Origin: Paenibacillus doosanensis
GTDB taxonomy: Bacteria; Bacillota; Bacilli; Paenibacillales; NBRC-103111
Direction: 5' to 3'
NCBI RefSeq assembly: GCF_025060755.1
Contig: NZ_JANYUY010000011.1
Span: 1-64,000, forward strand
Length of the DNA: 64,000 bases
Both the position numbers and the translations under genes were made by a program. Below the pieces are notes generated by a model. It saw only the letters and a program-made list of their open reading frames with translations. It was not told the origin of the DNA and did no database searches. Shown here one piece after another: positions 1 to 8,168 of the stretch; the first letter of the stretch is position 1, and each line of letters begins with the position of its first letter.

Positions 1-1185
1 GCGGAGCCGGGCGCCGCGCCGAGCGCGGATCTGCGCCTGCGCGTAGAGGCGCTGCGCCGGGCGGCCGCCGAGCGCGGCGGGCGGCGGGAAACCGCGGAAG
101 CCGCCGTCTACGAAGGCTTCCGCATCGACACCGCCGCGTGCCGGCGCGCGCTGGCGGAGGCGCGCCAGTGGATGCGCGCGCTCAAGCTGCCGCCTGTCGG
201 GGACGCCGCAGCGGCAGCGGACACGGACGCCTGCGGCCTGCTGCTCGCATTCGCCTATCCGGACCGGATCGGCCAGCGGAGGCCGAACGGCCGCTTCCTG
301 CTCCAGAACGGCCGCGGAGCCGCCTTTCATGAAACGCAGCCGCTGGCGGCCGAGGCTTATTTGGTCGCGGCGGAGCTCGACGATCACGGTCCGGAGAGCC
401 GCATTTATTTGGCGGCTCCCGTCGAGCTCGGCGAGCTTCAGCAGCATATGGGCGCGCTGATCGAGGAACAGGAGACGGTCGCCTGGGACCCGTCCTCGCA
501 AGCGGTCCGCGCGCGCCGGACGCTGCGTCTCGGCGCGCTGGTTTTGAAGGAAACCCCGCTGGCGCAGCCAAGCCCGGAGCGGACCGTCGCCGCGCTGCTG
601 CAGGGAATCGCCGCCGAAGGCTTGTCCTTGCTCACCTGGACCCGGGCGGCGAGACAGCTTCGGCAGCGCATCCGCTTCATGCACCGGGTCGATCCGTCGT
701 GGCCGGACGCCTCCGACGAAGCGCTCCTCTCCGCGCTGGAGCAGTGGCTCGCGCCGCATCTGTACGGGCTCAAGAGCCGCTCCGAGCTGGAACGGCTCCA
801 TCTCGCCGATATTCTTGAAGCCTGGCTGTCGTGGGAGCAGCGGCGGGAGCTCGACGCTTACGCGCCGACGCATATCGTCGTCCCGAGCGGCTCGCGCATT
901 CCCGTCGACTACAGCGATCCGGCCGCGCCGCTGCTGGCCGTACGGCTGCAGGAAATGTTCGGCCTGACCGATACGCCGAGAATCGGCCGCGGCCGGGTGC
1001 CGCTGACGCTGCATCTCTTGTCGCCGGCGCAGCGTCCCGTACAGGTGACTCAGGATTTGGCCAGCTTTTGGTCTCATGCTTATTTTGAAGTCAAAAAGGA
1101 TTTGAAAGGCCGCTATCCGAAGCATTATTGGCCGGACGACCCGCTTGTCGCCATGCCGACAAGCCGCGTGCGGCCGCGCTCCTGA
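1..1185 (+). CDS. hrpB: ATP-dependent RNA helicase HrpB, C-terminal part (gene cut by window start)
   Basis: The reading frame is open from base 1, so only about the last 394 residues are present. HrpB proteins are roughly 830-850 residues, so the DEAH helicase core lies outside the window. The tail carries the family-specific C-terminal region: the block VDYSDPAAPLLAVRLQEMFG, then GRGRVPLTLHLLSPAQRPVQ, and the ending GRYPKHYWPDDPL, all strongly conserved in HrpB. It is a cytoplasmic DExH-box helicase of uncertain cellular role. It converges with pckA, and a hairpin lies just after its stop. The gene is strongly GC-rich. Identification is firm from the C-terminal signature alone. Confidence 0.93.
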   Translation, partial: AEPGAAPSADLRLRVEALRRAAAERGGRRETAEAAVYEGFRIDTAACRRALAEARQWMRALKLPPVGDAAAAADTDACGLLLAFAYPDRIGQRRPNGRFLLQNGRGAAFHETQPLAAEAYLVAAELDDHGPESRIYLAAPVELGELQQHMGALIEEQETVAWDPSSQAVRARRTLRLGALVLKETPLAQPSPERTVAALLQGIAAEGLSLLTWTRAARQLRQRIRFMHRVDPSWPDASDEALLSALEQWLAPHLYGLKSRSELERLHLADILEAWLSWEQRRELDAYAPTHIVVPSGSRIPVDYSDPAAPLLAVRLQEMFGLTDTPRIGRGRVPLTLHLLSPAQRPVQVTQDLASFWSHAYFEVKKDLKGRYPKHYWPDDPLVAMPTSRVRPRS

Positions 1186-1205
1186 TTTTGGCGATATGAA
1201 CGGCG

Positions 1206-1257
1206 AAAGGACCTCCGATCCCGCTGCGGAATGCAGCTTAAGGAAACGAGGTCCTTT
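1206..1257. terminator. Hairpin between convergent hrpB and pckA
   Basis: A 10-bp perfect inverted repeat, AAAGGACCTC at 1206-1215 and GAGGTCCTTT at 1248-1257, encloses a smaller GCTGC/GCAGC hairpin. On the plus strand the stem runs into TTTT, fitting a terminator for hrpB. It lies 100 bp beyond the pckA stop and may act in both directions. Confidence 0.6.
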
Positions 1258-1357
1258 TGGCGAATACCTATCGTTTATCCAGCGTCAACGCCATGAAGAG
1301 AAGCTGCGATGGCTATAAATCGCCTTTTATGCGAGCAAGCGCATCCTGTAAGCTTCC

Positions 1358-2962
1358 CTAGTCCTGCCCCTGCGAGCCTGAGCCGGCTTTCGGCCCCGCT
1401 TCGCGAATCGCCTCGGGCGCATCCGCAAACTTGGCGAAATTATCGGCAAACCGCCGGGCCAGCTGCCGGGCGCTGCGGTCGTATGCCTCCGCATCGGCCC
1501 AAGCGGCGCGGGGCTGCAGCACGCCGTCCGGCACCCCGGCCACATGATCCGGGATGTACAGACCGAAGATCGGGTCCAAAGCGAACGCGGCCTGCTCCAG
1601 GCTTCCGTTCAATGCGGCCGTGACCATGGCGCGGGTGTACGCAAGCGGCATTCTGCCGCCCGTGCCGTAGCCGCCGCCCGACCAGCCGGTATTAAGCAAA
1701 TACACCTTAGCCTGGTGCTCATCGATCTTCTTGCCCAGCATTTCCGCATAAGCGGCCGGTTTCAGCGGCAGAAACGGCGCTCCGAAGCAGGCGGAGAACG
1801 TCGCCTCCGGCTCGGTCACTCCCCGTTCCGTGCCGGCCAGCTTGGAGGTGTATCCCGATAAAAAATGATACATCGCCTGTTCCTTCGTTAATTTGGCGAT
1901 CGGCGGGAGCACCCCGAACGCGTCGGCGGTGAGAAACAAGATGACGCCCGGATGCCCGGCCGATCCCGGAATGACCGCATGGTCGATAAACTCTACGGGA
2001 TAAGCGGCGCGGGTGTTTTCGGTGAGGGTGCCGTCCGCATAGTCGGCCTCCGCGGTCAGCGGATCGAGCGCGACATTTTCGAGCACGGTGCCGAAGCGGA
2101 TTGCGTCCCAAATTTGCGGTTCTTTCTCCTGCGTCAGTCCGATGCATTTGGCGTAGCAGCCGCCTTCGAAGTTGAATACGCCTTGCTCCGACCAGCCGTG
2201 CTCGTCATCGCCGATGAGGCGGCGGTTCGGATCGGCCGACAGCGTTGTCTTGCCCGTGCCGGACAACCCGAAGAACAAGGCCACATCCCCTTGCTCGCCG
2301 ACGTTGGCCGAGCAGTGCATCGGAAATACGCCGCGCAAAGGCAGCAAATAGTTCAGAACGCTGAAAATCGATTTTTTCATCTCTCCGGCGTATTCCGTTC
2401 CCCCGATCAGGACGACTTTCTGCTCGAAGGAAATGATGATGAACGTTTCCGAGCGGGTCCCGTCCGCGGCGGGATCGGCCTGCAGCCCCGGCAAGGCGAT
2501 GACGGTAAATTCCGGCGCGTGCTCTTGCAGCTCCTCCTCCGTCGGCCGGATGAACAGCTGGCGCACGAACAGATTATGCCAAGCCCGTTCGTTCACCACG
2601 CGGATCGGCAGCCTGTAGCCCGGATCGGCGCCCGCATATCCGTCGAAGACGAACAGCTCGCGCTCCTTCATATAGTCGATCGCCTTGTCGTACAGCTTCT
2701 GGAACCGTTCCTTCGATATCGGCCGATTCACCTCTCCCCAAGCGATATGCTCCATGACGGACGGCTCTTCCACAATATATTTGTCTTTAGGCGAGCGCCC
2801 GGTATATTTGCCTGTCGTTGCCCGCAAAGCGCCGCTGGAAGCAAGCCGGCCTTCGCGGCGCGCGACGGCCATCTCCACCAGCTTCGCTGCCGGTAAGTTC
2901 ATATGGACGGAGCCCGATTCCGTGCTCTGCTTCGGACTAACGGCGGATAGTTTCATGATCAT
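1358..2962 (-). CDS. pckA: Phosphoenolpyruvate carboxykinase (ATP)
   Basis: Converts oxaloacetate and ATP to phosphoenolpyruvate, CO2 and ADP, the first committed step of gluconeogenesis, in the cytoplasm. The 534-residue product is of family-typical length. It has the P-loop GLSGTGKTT at about 232-240 (kinase-1a), the metal-binding IGDDEHGW at about 250-257 (kinase-2), and the substrate-side [12 protein letters not shown] just before them. I chose the ATG at 2962 because AGGAGAGG lies 10-11 bases upstream; longer in-frame extensions lack such a site. A second ATG two codons later is possible. It follows gapB and the SR1P-like gene in the same direction with about 100 bp between and no obvious terminator, so co-transcription of the three is plausible. 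Confidence 0.97.
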   Translation of the reverse strand: MIMKLSAVSPKQSTESGSVHMNLPAAKLVEMAVARREGRLASSGALRATTGKYTGRSPKDKYIVEEPSVMEHIAWGEVNRPISKERFQKLYDKAIDYMKERELFVFDGYAGADPGYRLPIRVVNERAWHNLFVRQLFIRPTEEELQEHAPEFTVIALPGLQADPAADGTRSETFIIISFEQKVVLIGGTEYAGEMKKSIFSVLNYLLPLRGVFPMHCSANVGEQGDVALFFGLSGTGKTTLSADPNRRLIGDDEHGWSEQGVFNFEGGCYAKCIGLTQEKEPQIWDAIRFGTVLENVALDPLTAEADYADGTLTENTRAAYPVEFIDHAVIPGSAGHPGVILFLTADAFGVLPPIAKLTKEQAMYHFLSGYTSKLAGTERGVTEPEATFSACFGAPFLPLKPAAYAEMLGKKIDEHQAKVYLLNTGWSGGGYGTGGRMPLAYTRAMVTAALNGSLEQAAFALDPIFGLYIPDHVAGVPDGVLQPRAAWADAEAYDRSARQLARRFADNFAKFADAPEAIREAGPKAGSGSQGQD

Positions 2963-3064
2963 AGGTTCCCGTTCCTCTCCTGAATGGTTCGTCCCGCGAC
3001 CGGCCGGCGAATGGCATGGCGATAGCGCCTCCACCCGCCCGCGGTCGCAGGCGGACTCTTTAAA

Positions 3065-3235
3065 TTATGGTTTTATGACGGCAAGATCTCGATCGTCGCT
3101 ATCGGATGTCCATTGCGATCTGTGACTCAGCTGCTTGCAGCGTTCATGGTCGCATTGGCTGTAGAAGGTAACGACTTTCTCCGTGTCGACGGTATCGATC
3201 ATTTCTCCGCAATGCTTGCATACGATGACCCCCAA
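3065..3235 (-). CDS. SR1P-like GapA-binding small protein
   Basis: A 56-residue protein beginning (TTG start) GVIVCKHCGEMIDTVDTEKV and continuing VTFYSQCDHERC. This matches the layout of SR1P, the peptide of about 39 residues encoded by the Bacillus subtilis regulatory RNA SR1: an xGxIVC start, an acidic D/E-E-K-V stretch, a Y, and a second cysteine group. SR1P binds GapA in B. subtilis. The TTG begins two bases after the gapB stop, so translation is probably coupled. An alternative ATG at 3265, behind AAAGGA, would overlap gapB and add ten residues with no counterpart in SR1P. The C-terminal 20 residues extend beyond the known peptide. Two Cys pairs could bind a metal. The family call is from motif recognition only. 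Confidence 0.75.
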   Translation of the reverse strand: MGVIVCKHCGEMIDTVDTEKVVTFYSQCDHERCKQLSHRSQWTSDSDDRDLAVIKP

Positions 3236-3237
3236 AT

Positions 3238-4281
3238 TTACAGAACCGCCAGAGATGCTTCGCATGATTCTCCCATCCTTTCGCCCACAGTTTGAGTTAG
3301 TTCGACTACCCTTGAAGCGTAAGCCCATTCGTTGTCATACCAGGCCAACACCTTGATCTGATCGCCGGATACCATAGTGGACAATCCGTCCACGACGGCG
3401 GATTTGGAGCAGCCGACGAAATCGGCGGATACAAGCGGCTCCTCTATATAATCGACATAGCTTGCAAAAGCGCCTTCGGCCGCCGTTCTCAGCGCCTCCC
3501 GCACTTCTTCAAGACTAGCCGCCGGCTTCGCGACTTGAACCGTCAAGTCGATCAGCGATACATCCTGCGTAGGCACGCGAACCGACAGCCCCTCGATATG
3601 CGGAGCCAGATGCGGCAGCACGTCGGCTAACGCTTTGCCGACTCCGGTCGTCGTAGGAACGATCGACTGCGTGCAGGCCCTTGCTCTGCGCAGATCCTTA
3701 TGCGGATTGTCGAGATGGTTCTGATCGGACGTGAACGCGTGGATGGTCGTAAGCCATCCTTTCTTCACCTGAAAAGCCTGATCGAGTATATGAAGCACCG
3801 GCGCCGCACAGTTGGTCGTGCAGGAAGCGGCCGATACGATTTTGTGAAGGGCGGGATTATACTGGCGGTCATTGACTCCCATTACGACAGTGAGATCCAT
3901 CTGCTGTCCCGGAGCCGTAACGATGACGGAAGCCGCTCCGGCTTGCAAATGCTTCAGCGCCCCTTCGCGGTCGTTGAATTTGCCGGTTGCATCCAGCGCC
4001 AGCTGCACTCCGAGAGCGCTCCAGGGAATGTTCGCCGGGTCCCGTTCATATACTACCTTGACTGTGCGGCCGTTAACGATCAGGTCGCCGTCCTGAACGG
4101 AGATTCGCGCGTCCCATGTTCCGTGAACCGTATCGTATTTCAACAGATGAGCGACCGTTTCAACCGGATAGATGCAATTTATCGCTTTCAACTCAACGGC
4201 GGTCTGCGAAGCCGTACATAGCTGCCTTACAAGCAATCTGCCGATTCTTCCCATGCCGCTAATGCCAACGCCTCTTCTCAT
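3238..4281 (-). CDS. gapB: Glyceraldehyde-3-phosphate dehydrogenase, gluconeogenic GapB type
   Basis: Interconverts 1,3-bisphosphoglycerate and glyceraldehyde-3-phosphate. The 347-residue protein has a dinucleotide-binding GMGRIG at 9-14, catalytic Cys154 in ASCTTNC and His181. Two features point to the NADP-using GapB class rather than glycolytic GapA. The residue after the second beta strand is Asn35 where NAD enzymes carry Asp, and the segment 191-193 is DNP where GapA has a Leu-Pro. GGGAGG precedes the ATG. It heads a possible gapB, SR1P-like, pckA transcription unit, which fits a gluconeogenic role. The C-terminus carries about ten residues beyond the usual end. The cofactor preference is inferred from sequence. 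Confidence 0.93.
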   Translation of the reverse strand: MRRGVGISGMGRIGRLLVRQLCTASQTAVELKAINCIYPVETVAHLLKYDTVHGTWDARISVQDGDLIVNGRTVKVVYERDPANIPWSALGVQLALDATGKFNDREGALKHLQAGAASVIVTAPGQQMDLTVVMGVNDRQYNPALHKIVSAASCTTNCAAPVLHILDQAFQVKKGWLTTIHAFTSDQNHLDNPHKDLRRARACTQSIVPTTTGVGKALADVLPHLAPHIEGLSVRVPTQDVSLIDLTVQVAKPAASLEEVREALRTAAEGAFASYVDYIEEPLVSADFVGCSKSAVVDGLSTMVSGDQIKVLAWYDNEWAYASRVVELTQTVGERMGESCEASLAVL

Positions 4282-4320
4282 GATTTGCCTCCCTCAATAA
4301 TGTGCAACGCTTATATATAT

Positions 4321-4349
4321 GGTATAACACAATTTGTATTATGACGCAA
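4321..4349 (-). promoter_or_regulatory. gapB promoter with CcpN-like box over the -10
   Basis: Reading toward gapB, TTGCGT (4344-4349) and TATACC (4321-4326) are 17 bp apart. The sequence TGTGTTATACC (4321-4331) matches the CcpN operator consensus as I recall it (TRTGHYATAYW) at 10 of 11 positions and covers the -10. CcpN represses gapB, pckA and sr1 in B. subtilis. The site assignment is inference. Confidence 0.5.
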
Positions 4350-4392
4350 TATATATTTGATTAATTGTACACTAATAAAAATTATTTGTACT

Positions 4393-4403
4393 TATGATAT
4401 GTA
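4393..4403 (+). promoter_or_regulatory. Second CcpN-like box upstream of gapB
   Basis: TATGATATGTA matches the recalled CcpN consensus at 10 of 11 positions and lies 72 bp upstream of the box over the gapB -10. In an AT-rich region such a match can arise by chance, so it gains weight only from the paired site. Confidence 0.35.
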
Positions 4404-5108
4404 TTATTTATAGGGTGAGAACAATAAGTAATCGGTGCGCCGCGAACCGGCTCCCGGACTGCCGCAATACGAACTTCATACGTTGGAGCAAAAGAATGGG
4501 ACAGGACGATGTTGTCAGACTAGCGATACCTCGGCTGGTATCCGGATCGCGTATTGGTATTCGTATGGGTTGCATTCACGAAATAATATCGGCTTCATAG
4601 AGTAAACCGGAACCATACCATGCTTGAACGCAGCCAATGAAGCGACTTCGGTTCAGCCTTGATGAAAGCTGGTCTTTAACTAACCGTCGTGTTCCCTTAG
4701 ATAATCATCCGGCTGAACGTAAAGCGGAATCTTCCCTTTTTCTTAAATCGCTCAATCTAACCGAATGAATTGCACCTAGCCACTCATTGGCCAGCTGTCA
4801 TATCCAAACCGTTGTCATCATTAACCAGGCAGCTTCGGGGCGACACTGCGGTTTCTTCCGGAATTTATATGATTTGGGACGGACGGAGCTTAGCTCTTAT
4901 AAGGAGATAAGAATAGGATGGCGAGGTCAACCGGAGGTGTGACTGGGTGACCTTGTTTTATGTGCAGTTTTATGGGTGATCGGGGAATCAAGGGGATATA
5001 TCAGGTTCAGTATATATATTCATTATATGGATCAAGTTTAAAAATATATTATATCTATGGTTATAAATGGATTACAATAACAGCAATGTTGAGAGGGGGG
5101 ATGCTTGC
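4404..5108. other. Intergenic stretch without recognised gene
   Basis: About 700 bp between gapB and the methyltransferase gene, more AT-rich than the surroundings. The only open frame here (4394-4600) has no ribosome-binding site and an unnatural composition. I see no repeat-family copy or clear RNA gene. AT-rich sequence from about 5000 probably holds the methyltransferase promoter, but I cannot place -35 and -10 boxes with confidence. Confidence 0.5.
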
Positions 5109-5831
5109 ATGAACAGCAAAAAGCGCGAAGATGCTTCGTACGAAAGTGTAACAGATCAGCAGCTTCAAGAGCAGTTGAATTATTATCGAGAACGGGCTCC
5201 GGAGTATGACGACTGGTGGTACCGTCACGGCGCATTTCATCATGGTGACGAAGCTAATCGAATCTGGTTCGATGAGATCAGCATGGTTAAGGATGCTTTT
5301 CAAGCTGAGCATTTCCAGGGTGATTTTCTTGAACTTGCAGCGGGAACCGGCACTTGGAGTTGTTTGTTCTTAAAAGAAGCCCGGACGCTGACAATTGTAG
5401 ACGGCTCCGTAGAGATGCTTTCACATAATCCGGTCGTTGCTGAGCCCAAGGTAAGGACGATTATCGCTGATCTTTTCCATTGGTCTCCTGACCAGTTATA
5501 TGATTCAGTTGCTTTTACTTTTTGGATATCGCATCTACCCAGAGAGAGAATGGGCGGCTTCTTCTCCATGATTTCACGCTGTTTGAAGCCCGAAGGGAAA
5601 ATGTTCTTTGTCGACGATCGAGAAGCAGCAGGAACCCGTGAGTCTCATGTAGTGAGGACATCCGGGCAAACGATGGTTCGGAAACTTAATAATGGTGATC
5701 ATGCCGCTATAGTGAAAAATTTCTTCAGCGACAAGGAAATTGAGCAAATTGCGGCTGACGCGGGAATTGAACTGCATGTGCGCTATACGCCTACGTACTT
5801 CCAGTATGGGATAGGGTCCAAGACTGTTTAG
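5109..5831 (+). CDS. Class I SAM-dependent methyltransferase
   Basis: A 240-residue cytosolic protein with the Rossmann-fold methyltransferase motif I FLELAAGTGTWS (about residues 74-85), an acidic end of beta-2 (TIVDGS), and a post-motif with FVDDREAAG. It transfers a methyl group from S-adenosylmethionine to an unknown small substrate. The ATG at 5109 is preferred because GAGAGGGGGG lies 8 bases upstream; an upstream in-frame ATG at 5067 lacks a site. The gene stands alone between an AT-rich intergenic region and a repeat element, and is itself less GC-rich than its neighbours, which may indicate acquisition. The substrate cannot be read from the sequence. Confidence 0.85.
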   Translation: MNSKKREDASYESVTDQQLQEQLNYYRERAPEYDDWWYRHGAFHHGDEANRIWFDEISMVKDAFQAEHFQGDFLELAAGTGTWSCLFLKEARTLTIVDGSVEMLSHNPVVAEPKVRTIIADLFHWSPDQLYDSVAFTFWISHLPRERMGGFFSMISRCLKPEGKMFFVDDREAAGTRESHVVRTSGQTMVRKLNNGDHAAIVKNFFSDKEIEQIAADAGIELHVRYTPTYFQYGIGSKTV

Positions 5832-5888
5832 AGTACCATGGGAAGCATCGCATCCACAAAATAGGATATGAAATGGAGCAGCCCCTTC

Positions 5889-6070
5889 TAACGGACATGG
5901 GTGCCGCAATGAAAACAAAATCAGGGATTTGCAGAATGTAACGGACGCCAGCGCTCCTATTTTACCTATCATCGCGATTTTTCCGACTTTTGGGGCTAAT
6001 AAAGGCACCTCTGTCCGTTAAAAAAGCACAACCCGACTTTTGCGCGAAATAAGCGCACCCCTGTCCGTTA
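5889..6070. repeat. Composite palindromic repeat, copy A (50-74-50 spacing)
   Basis: Four 8-bp arms: TAACGGAC at 5889 and 5939, and its complement GTCCGTTA at 6013 and 6063. Arm starts are spaced 50, 74 and 50 bp. A second element at 18681-18863 has the same four arms with spacing 50, 75 and 50 but a largely different interior. Both lie between genes. No coding potential is visible. Confidence 0.8.
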
Positions 6071-6249
6071 GCGCTCGTCCACGACGGTTCGTATCTCCAG
6101 GATCTTCAGAACTGACTTACAATCAGGGTCAGACCGAGGCCCTTATCCATTCAAGGGGCATGATTGTAATCGGCGATTGGAGTCCCCGTGATCCTTCCCA
6201 ATGGGATAGGGGGTCCAACGCTGTCGGAACTCGTGTGATTGGATACAAA

Positions 6250-6305
6250 AACACCCTGCTGCGGGATTGCATCGCGCTAAGACGGCGATTCCGCGGCAGG
6301 GTGTT
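6250..6305 (-). terminator. Terminator of the MarR-MFS unit
   Basis: Inverted repeat of 15 bp with one G-T pair (6250-6264 and 6291-6305), followed on the minus strand by a T run (TTTTTG). It lies about 30 bp past the MFS stop codon. Confidence 0.75.
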
Positions 6306-6333
6306 GCTTTTGCGTTACATATTCCTTCGCCTG

Positions 6334-7584
6334 TTAATCGGCCGTTTGCGTGCGCGTCTGCGCTTGCGTCCGGGACAAGGCGGGCTTCTGTTTGGAGCCT
6401 ATGACATGCATCACGTAGAAAATAAGGAAAAGCAGCATGCTTAAAGCCGACAGGCGATACATTCCCGCGTATCCTGTTCCTGAAGCGGCGAAGCCGAGGC
6501 AGACGGAGCCGACGGCAATGCCGAGGTCAATGGAGTTATAGAACATCCCCGTTGCGACTGCGCGCCTCTCCGGGGCGCTGCGCTGGATCGTCCAGGCCTG
6601 CAGCGACGGCTGCAGCATGCCGTAGCCGATCCCGTAGCACAGAGCGGATGCAATCAGCATCGGCATCCCCGACGCAAAGGAGAGCAGCACAAGACCGAGA
6701 GCGGTAAACATCGCCCCCGCCGGCAGCACCGCGGCATGGCCTTTGCGGTCGAAGAGCTTGCCGGAAAACGGGCGAACGATCAGCACCATCAAGGCGTTGA
6801 ACAGAAAAAACCAGCCCACGTTGCCGAGCTTCACTTCCTGGCCGAACAAGGCGATGAACGTAATCAGTCCCCCGTACGTCACGGACAACAGCAAGTTCAG
6901 GCCGCACGGAAACATCGCCCCTTGTTCCCAAAATCCGCTATGCCCCCGGCCGGAAGCCCGGACGTTCTGCGCCGCGGAAGCACTTGCGGATGCGGCCCCT
7001 TTGCGGGCCGCAAACCGGATGAGCGCAGCAAGCGGGAAGACGACGACCGCCAGCGCCGACGAAACGGCGATCAAAGTGCCGAACCCGTATCCGTTCAGCA
7101 GCCATAGCCCGATGACCGGAGCGACGGACATGGATAAGCTGGTCGACAGGCCGAAATAGCCCATCCCTTCGCCCATCCGGTTCTTCGGAATAATCTCCGA
7201 GGCCAGCGTGCCGAACGCCGTACCGGCAACGGCAAAGCCGATTCCGTAGACGATGCGAAGAACGAGCAGCGCCCCCATCGACTGCATCAAGGCGTATCCG
7301 GCGGTGGAGACGGCGAAGACGATCAAACCGATAAACATAAGCCGTCTTTGCCCGAACAGCTCGAACAAAGTGCCGGCAAACAGCCGCGTTGCGATCGCCG
7401 AAACGGCAAACAGGCTAATGACGAAGCTGATCGTCGTGCCGCTGCTGCCGAACGCAGCCGATACATAAGCAGGCAAAGACGGCGTAATCATTTGCAAATT
7501 CAAATAAACGCAGAGATTGCATAAGGTAAGAAAAATAAAGTTCATCGTCCAAAGCTTGGACGACGGCATATCCGTAGAATTCAT
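6334..7584 (-). CDS. Major facilitator superfamily transporter
   Basis: A 416-residue integral membrane protein with about 12 hydrophobic segments, including LCVYLNLQMITPSLPAYV near the N-terminus. The loop between segments 2 and 3 is MFS-like (GTLFELFGQRRLMFIGL, close to the G-x3-D-R-x-G-R/K pattern), and a related loop GKLFDRKGHAAVLPAGA follows segment 8. It probably exports a drug-like or metabolite substrate using the proton gradient. It lies 40 bp downstream of a MarR gene in the same direction, the usual arrangement of a substrate-inducible exporter. The ATG at 7584 has GAAGGGA upstream at a rather long distance. Substrate unknown. Confidence 0.88.
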   Translation of the reverse strand: MNSTDMPSSKLWTMNFIFLTLCNLCVYLNLQMITPSLPAYVSAAFGSSGTTISFVISLFAVSAIATRLFAGTLFELFGQRRLMFIGLIVFAVSTAGYALMQSMGALLVLRIVYGIGFAVAGTAFGTLASEIIPKNRMGEGMGYFGLSTSLSMSVAPVIGLWLLNGYGFGTLIAVSSALAVVVFPLAALIRFAARKGAASASASAAQNVRASGRGHSGFWEQGAMFPCGLNLLLSVTYGGLITFIALFGQEVKLGNVGWFFLFNALMVLIVRPFSGKLFDRKGHAAVLPAGAMFTALGLVLLSFASGMPMLIASALCYGIGYGMLQPSLQAWTIQRSAPERRAVATGMFYNSIDLGIAVGSVCLGFAASGTGYAGMYRLSALSMLLFLIFYVMHVIGSKQKPALSRTQAQTRTQTAD

Positions 7585-7623
7585 AGTGTGTAACGATTCC
7601 CTTCTGGCAGTTGCATTATGATG

Positions 7624-8073
7624 TCATTTTTCTTCTTCCTGAAGCGATTCCGCCGTCCGGCTAATTTGCCGGAGCAGCTGCTTGAACTGGATCAGCTGAT
7701 CTTCGCCGATCTCATGGGCCGCATCCCTCAGCGTCTGCAGTTCGATCGGAATCAGCTGCTTCGCCAGCTTGACCCCGAGCTCGGTGGAATAGACGCCGAA
7801 CGACCTTCTATCCTCCGCGTTGGTCTCGCGGCGAACCCAGCCCTTGCGCTCCAGCGCATCGAGGATTCTCGTCGTGGTCGGCGCATCTTTATCGGCCCGG
7901 GCGGCGAGTTCCTTCTGGCTGATGCCGTCGTTGCCCTGCAGCCGGCATAGCACCGTCCACTGCTCCGGCGTTATATTGTAAGGTTTAAACCGGGCGGACA
8001 GCAGCTGAAGCATTCTGCGGTACGCCTTGCCGAGCAAAAAGCCGTACGATCCGTCCAGATCGTATCGGTCCAT
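7624..8073 (-). CDS. MarR family transcriptional regulator
   Basis: A 149-residue protein with the MarR winged helix: LTPEQWTVL-type helix (NITPEQWTVLCRL), recognition helix region QKELAARADKDAPTTTRILD, then wing GWVRRETNAEDRRSFGVYST with the family Asp-Arg signature. It is likely a dimeric repressor that releases DNA on binding a small phenolic or drug ligand. It is co-directional with, and 40 bp upstream of, the MFS gene, and a palindrome in front of it probably serves as its operator. The start at 8073 has GAAAGGGGG upstream. Confidence 0.92.
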   Translation of the reverse strand: MDRYDLDGSYGFLLGKAYRRMLQLLSARFKPYNITPEQWTVLCRLQGNDGISQKELAARADKDAPTTTRILDALERKGWVRRETNAEDRRSFGVYSTELGVKLAKQLIPIELQTLRDAAHEIGEDQLIQFKQLLRQISRTAESLQEEEK

Positions 8074-8095
8074 GAAGCTTCCCCCTTTCTAAATT

Positions 8096-8111
8096 AATTG
8101 TTTAGACAATT
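8096..8111. promoter_or_regulatory. Probable MarR operator
   Basis: Perfect 6-bp inverted repeat AATTGT-TTAG-ACAATT, 22 bp upstream of the marR start codon, in the promoter position for the marR-MFS unit. AT-rich palindromes of this size are typical MarR sites. Binding is inferred from position. Confidence 0.6.
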
Positions 8112-8168
8112 ATATCACCAACAACTATTAGGCGCAAATCATTTCCTTTTTCGGTTTGCGAATCCCGC

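Noticed and set aside
2963-3064. CcpN box directly before pckA
   Set aside because: ATGGTTTTATG near 3068 matches the recalled consensus too poorly to report.
4394-4600. Open frame of 68 codons in the gapB-methyltransferase gap
   Set aside because: No ribosome-binding site, odd composition and no recognisable motif.
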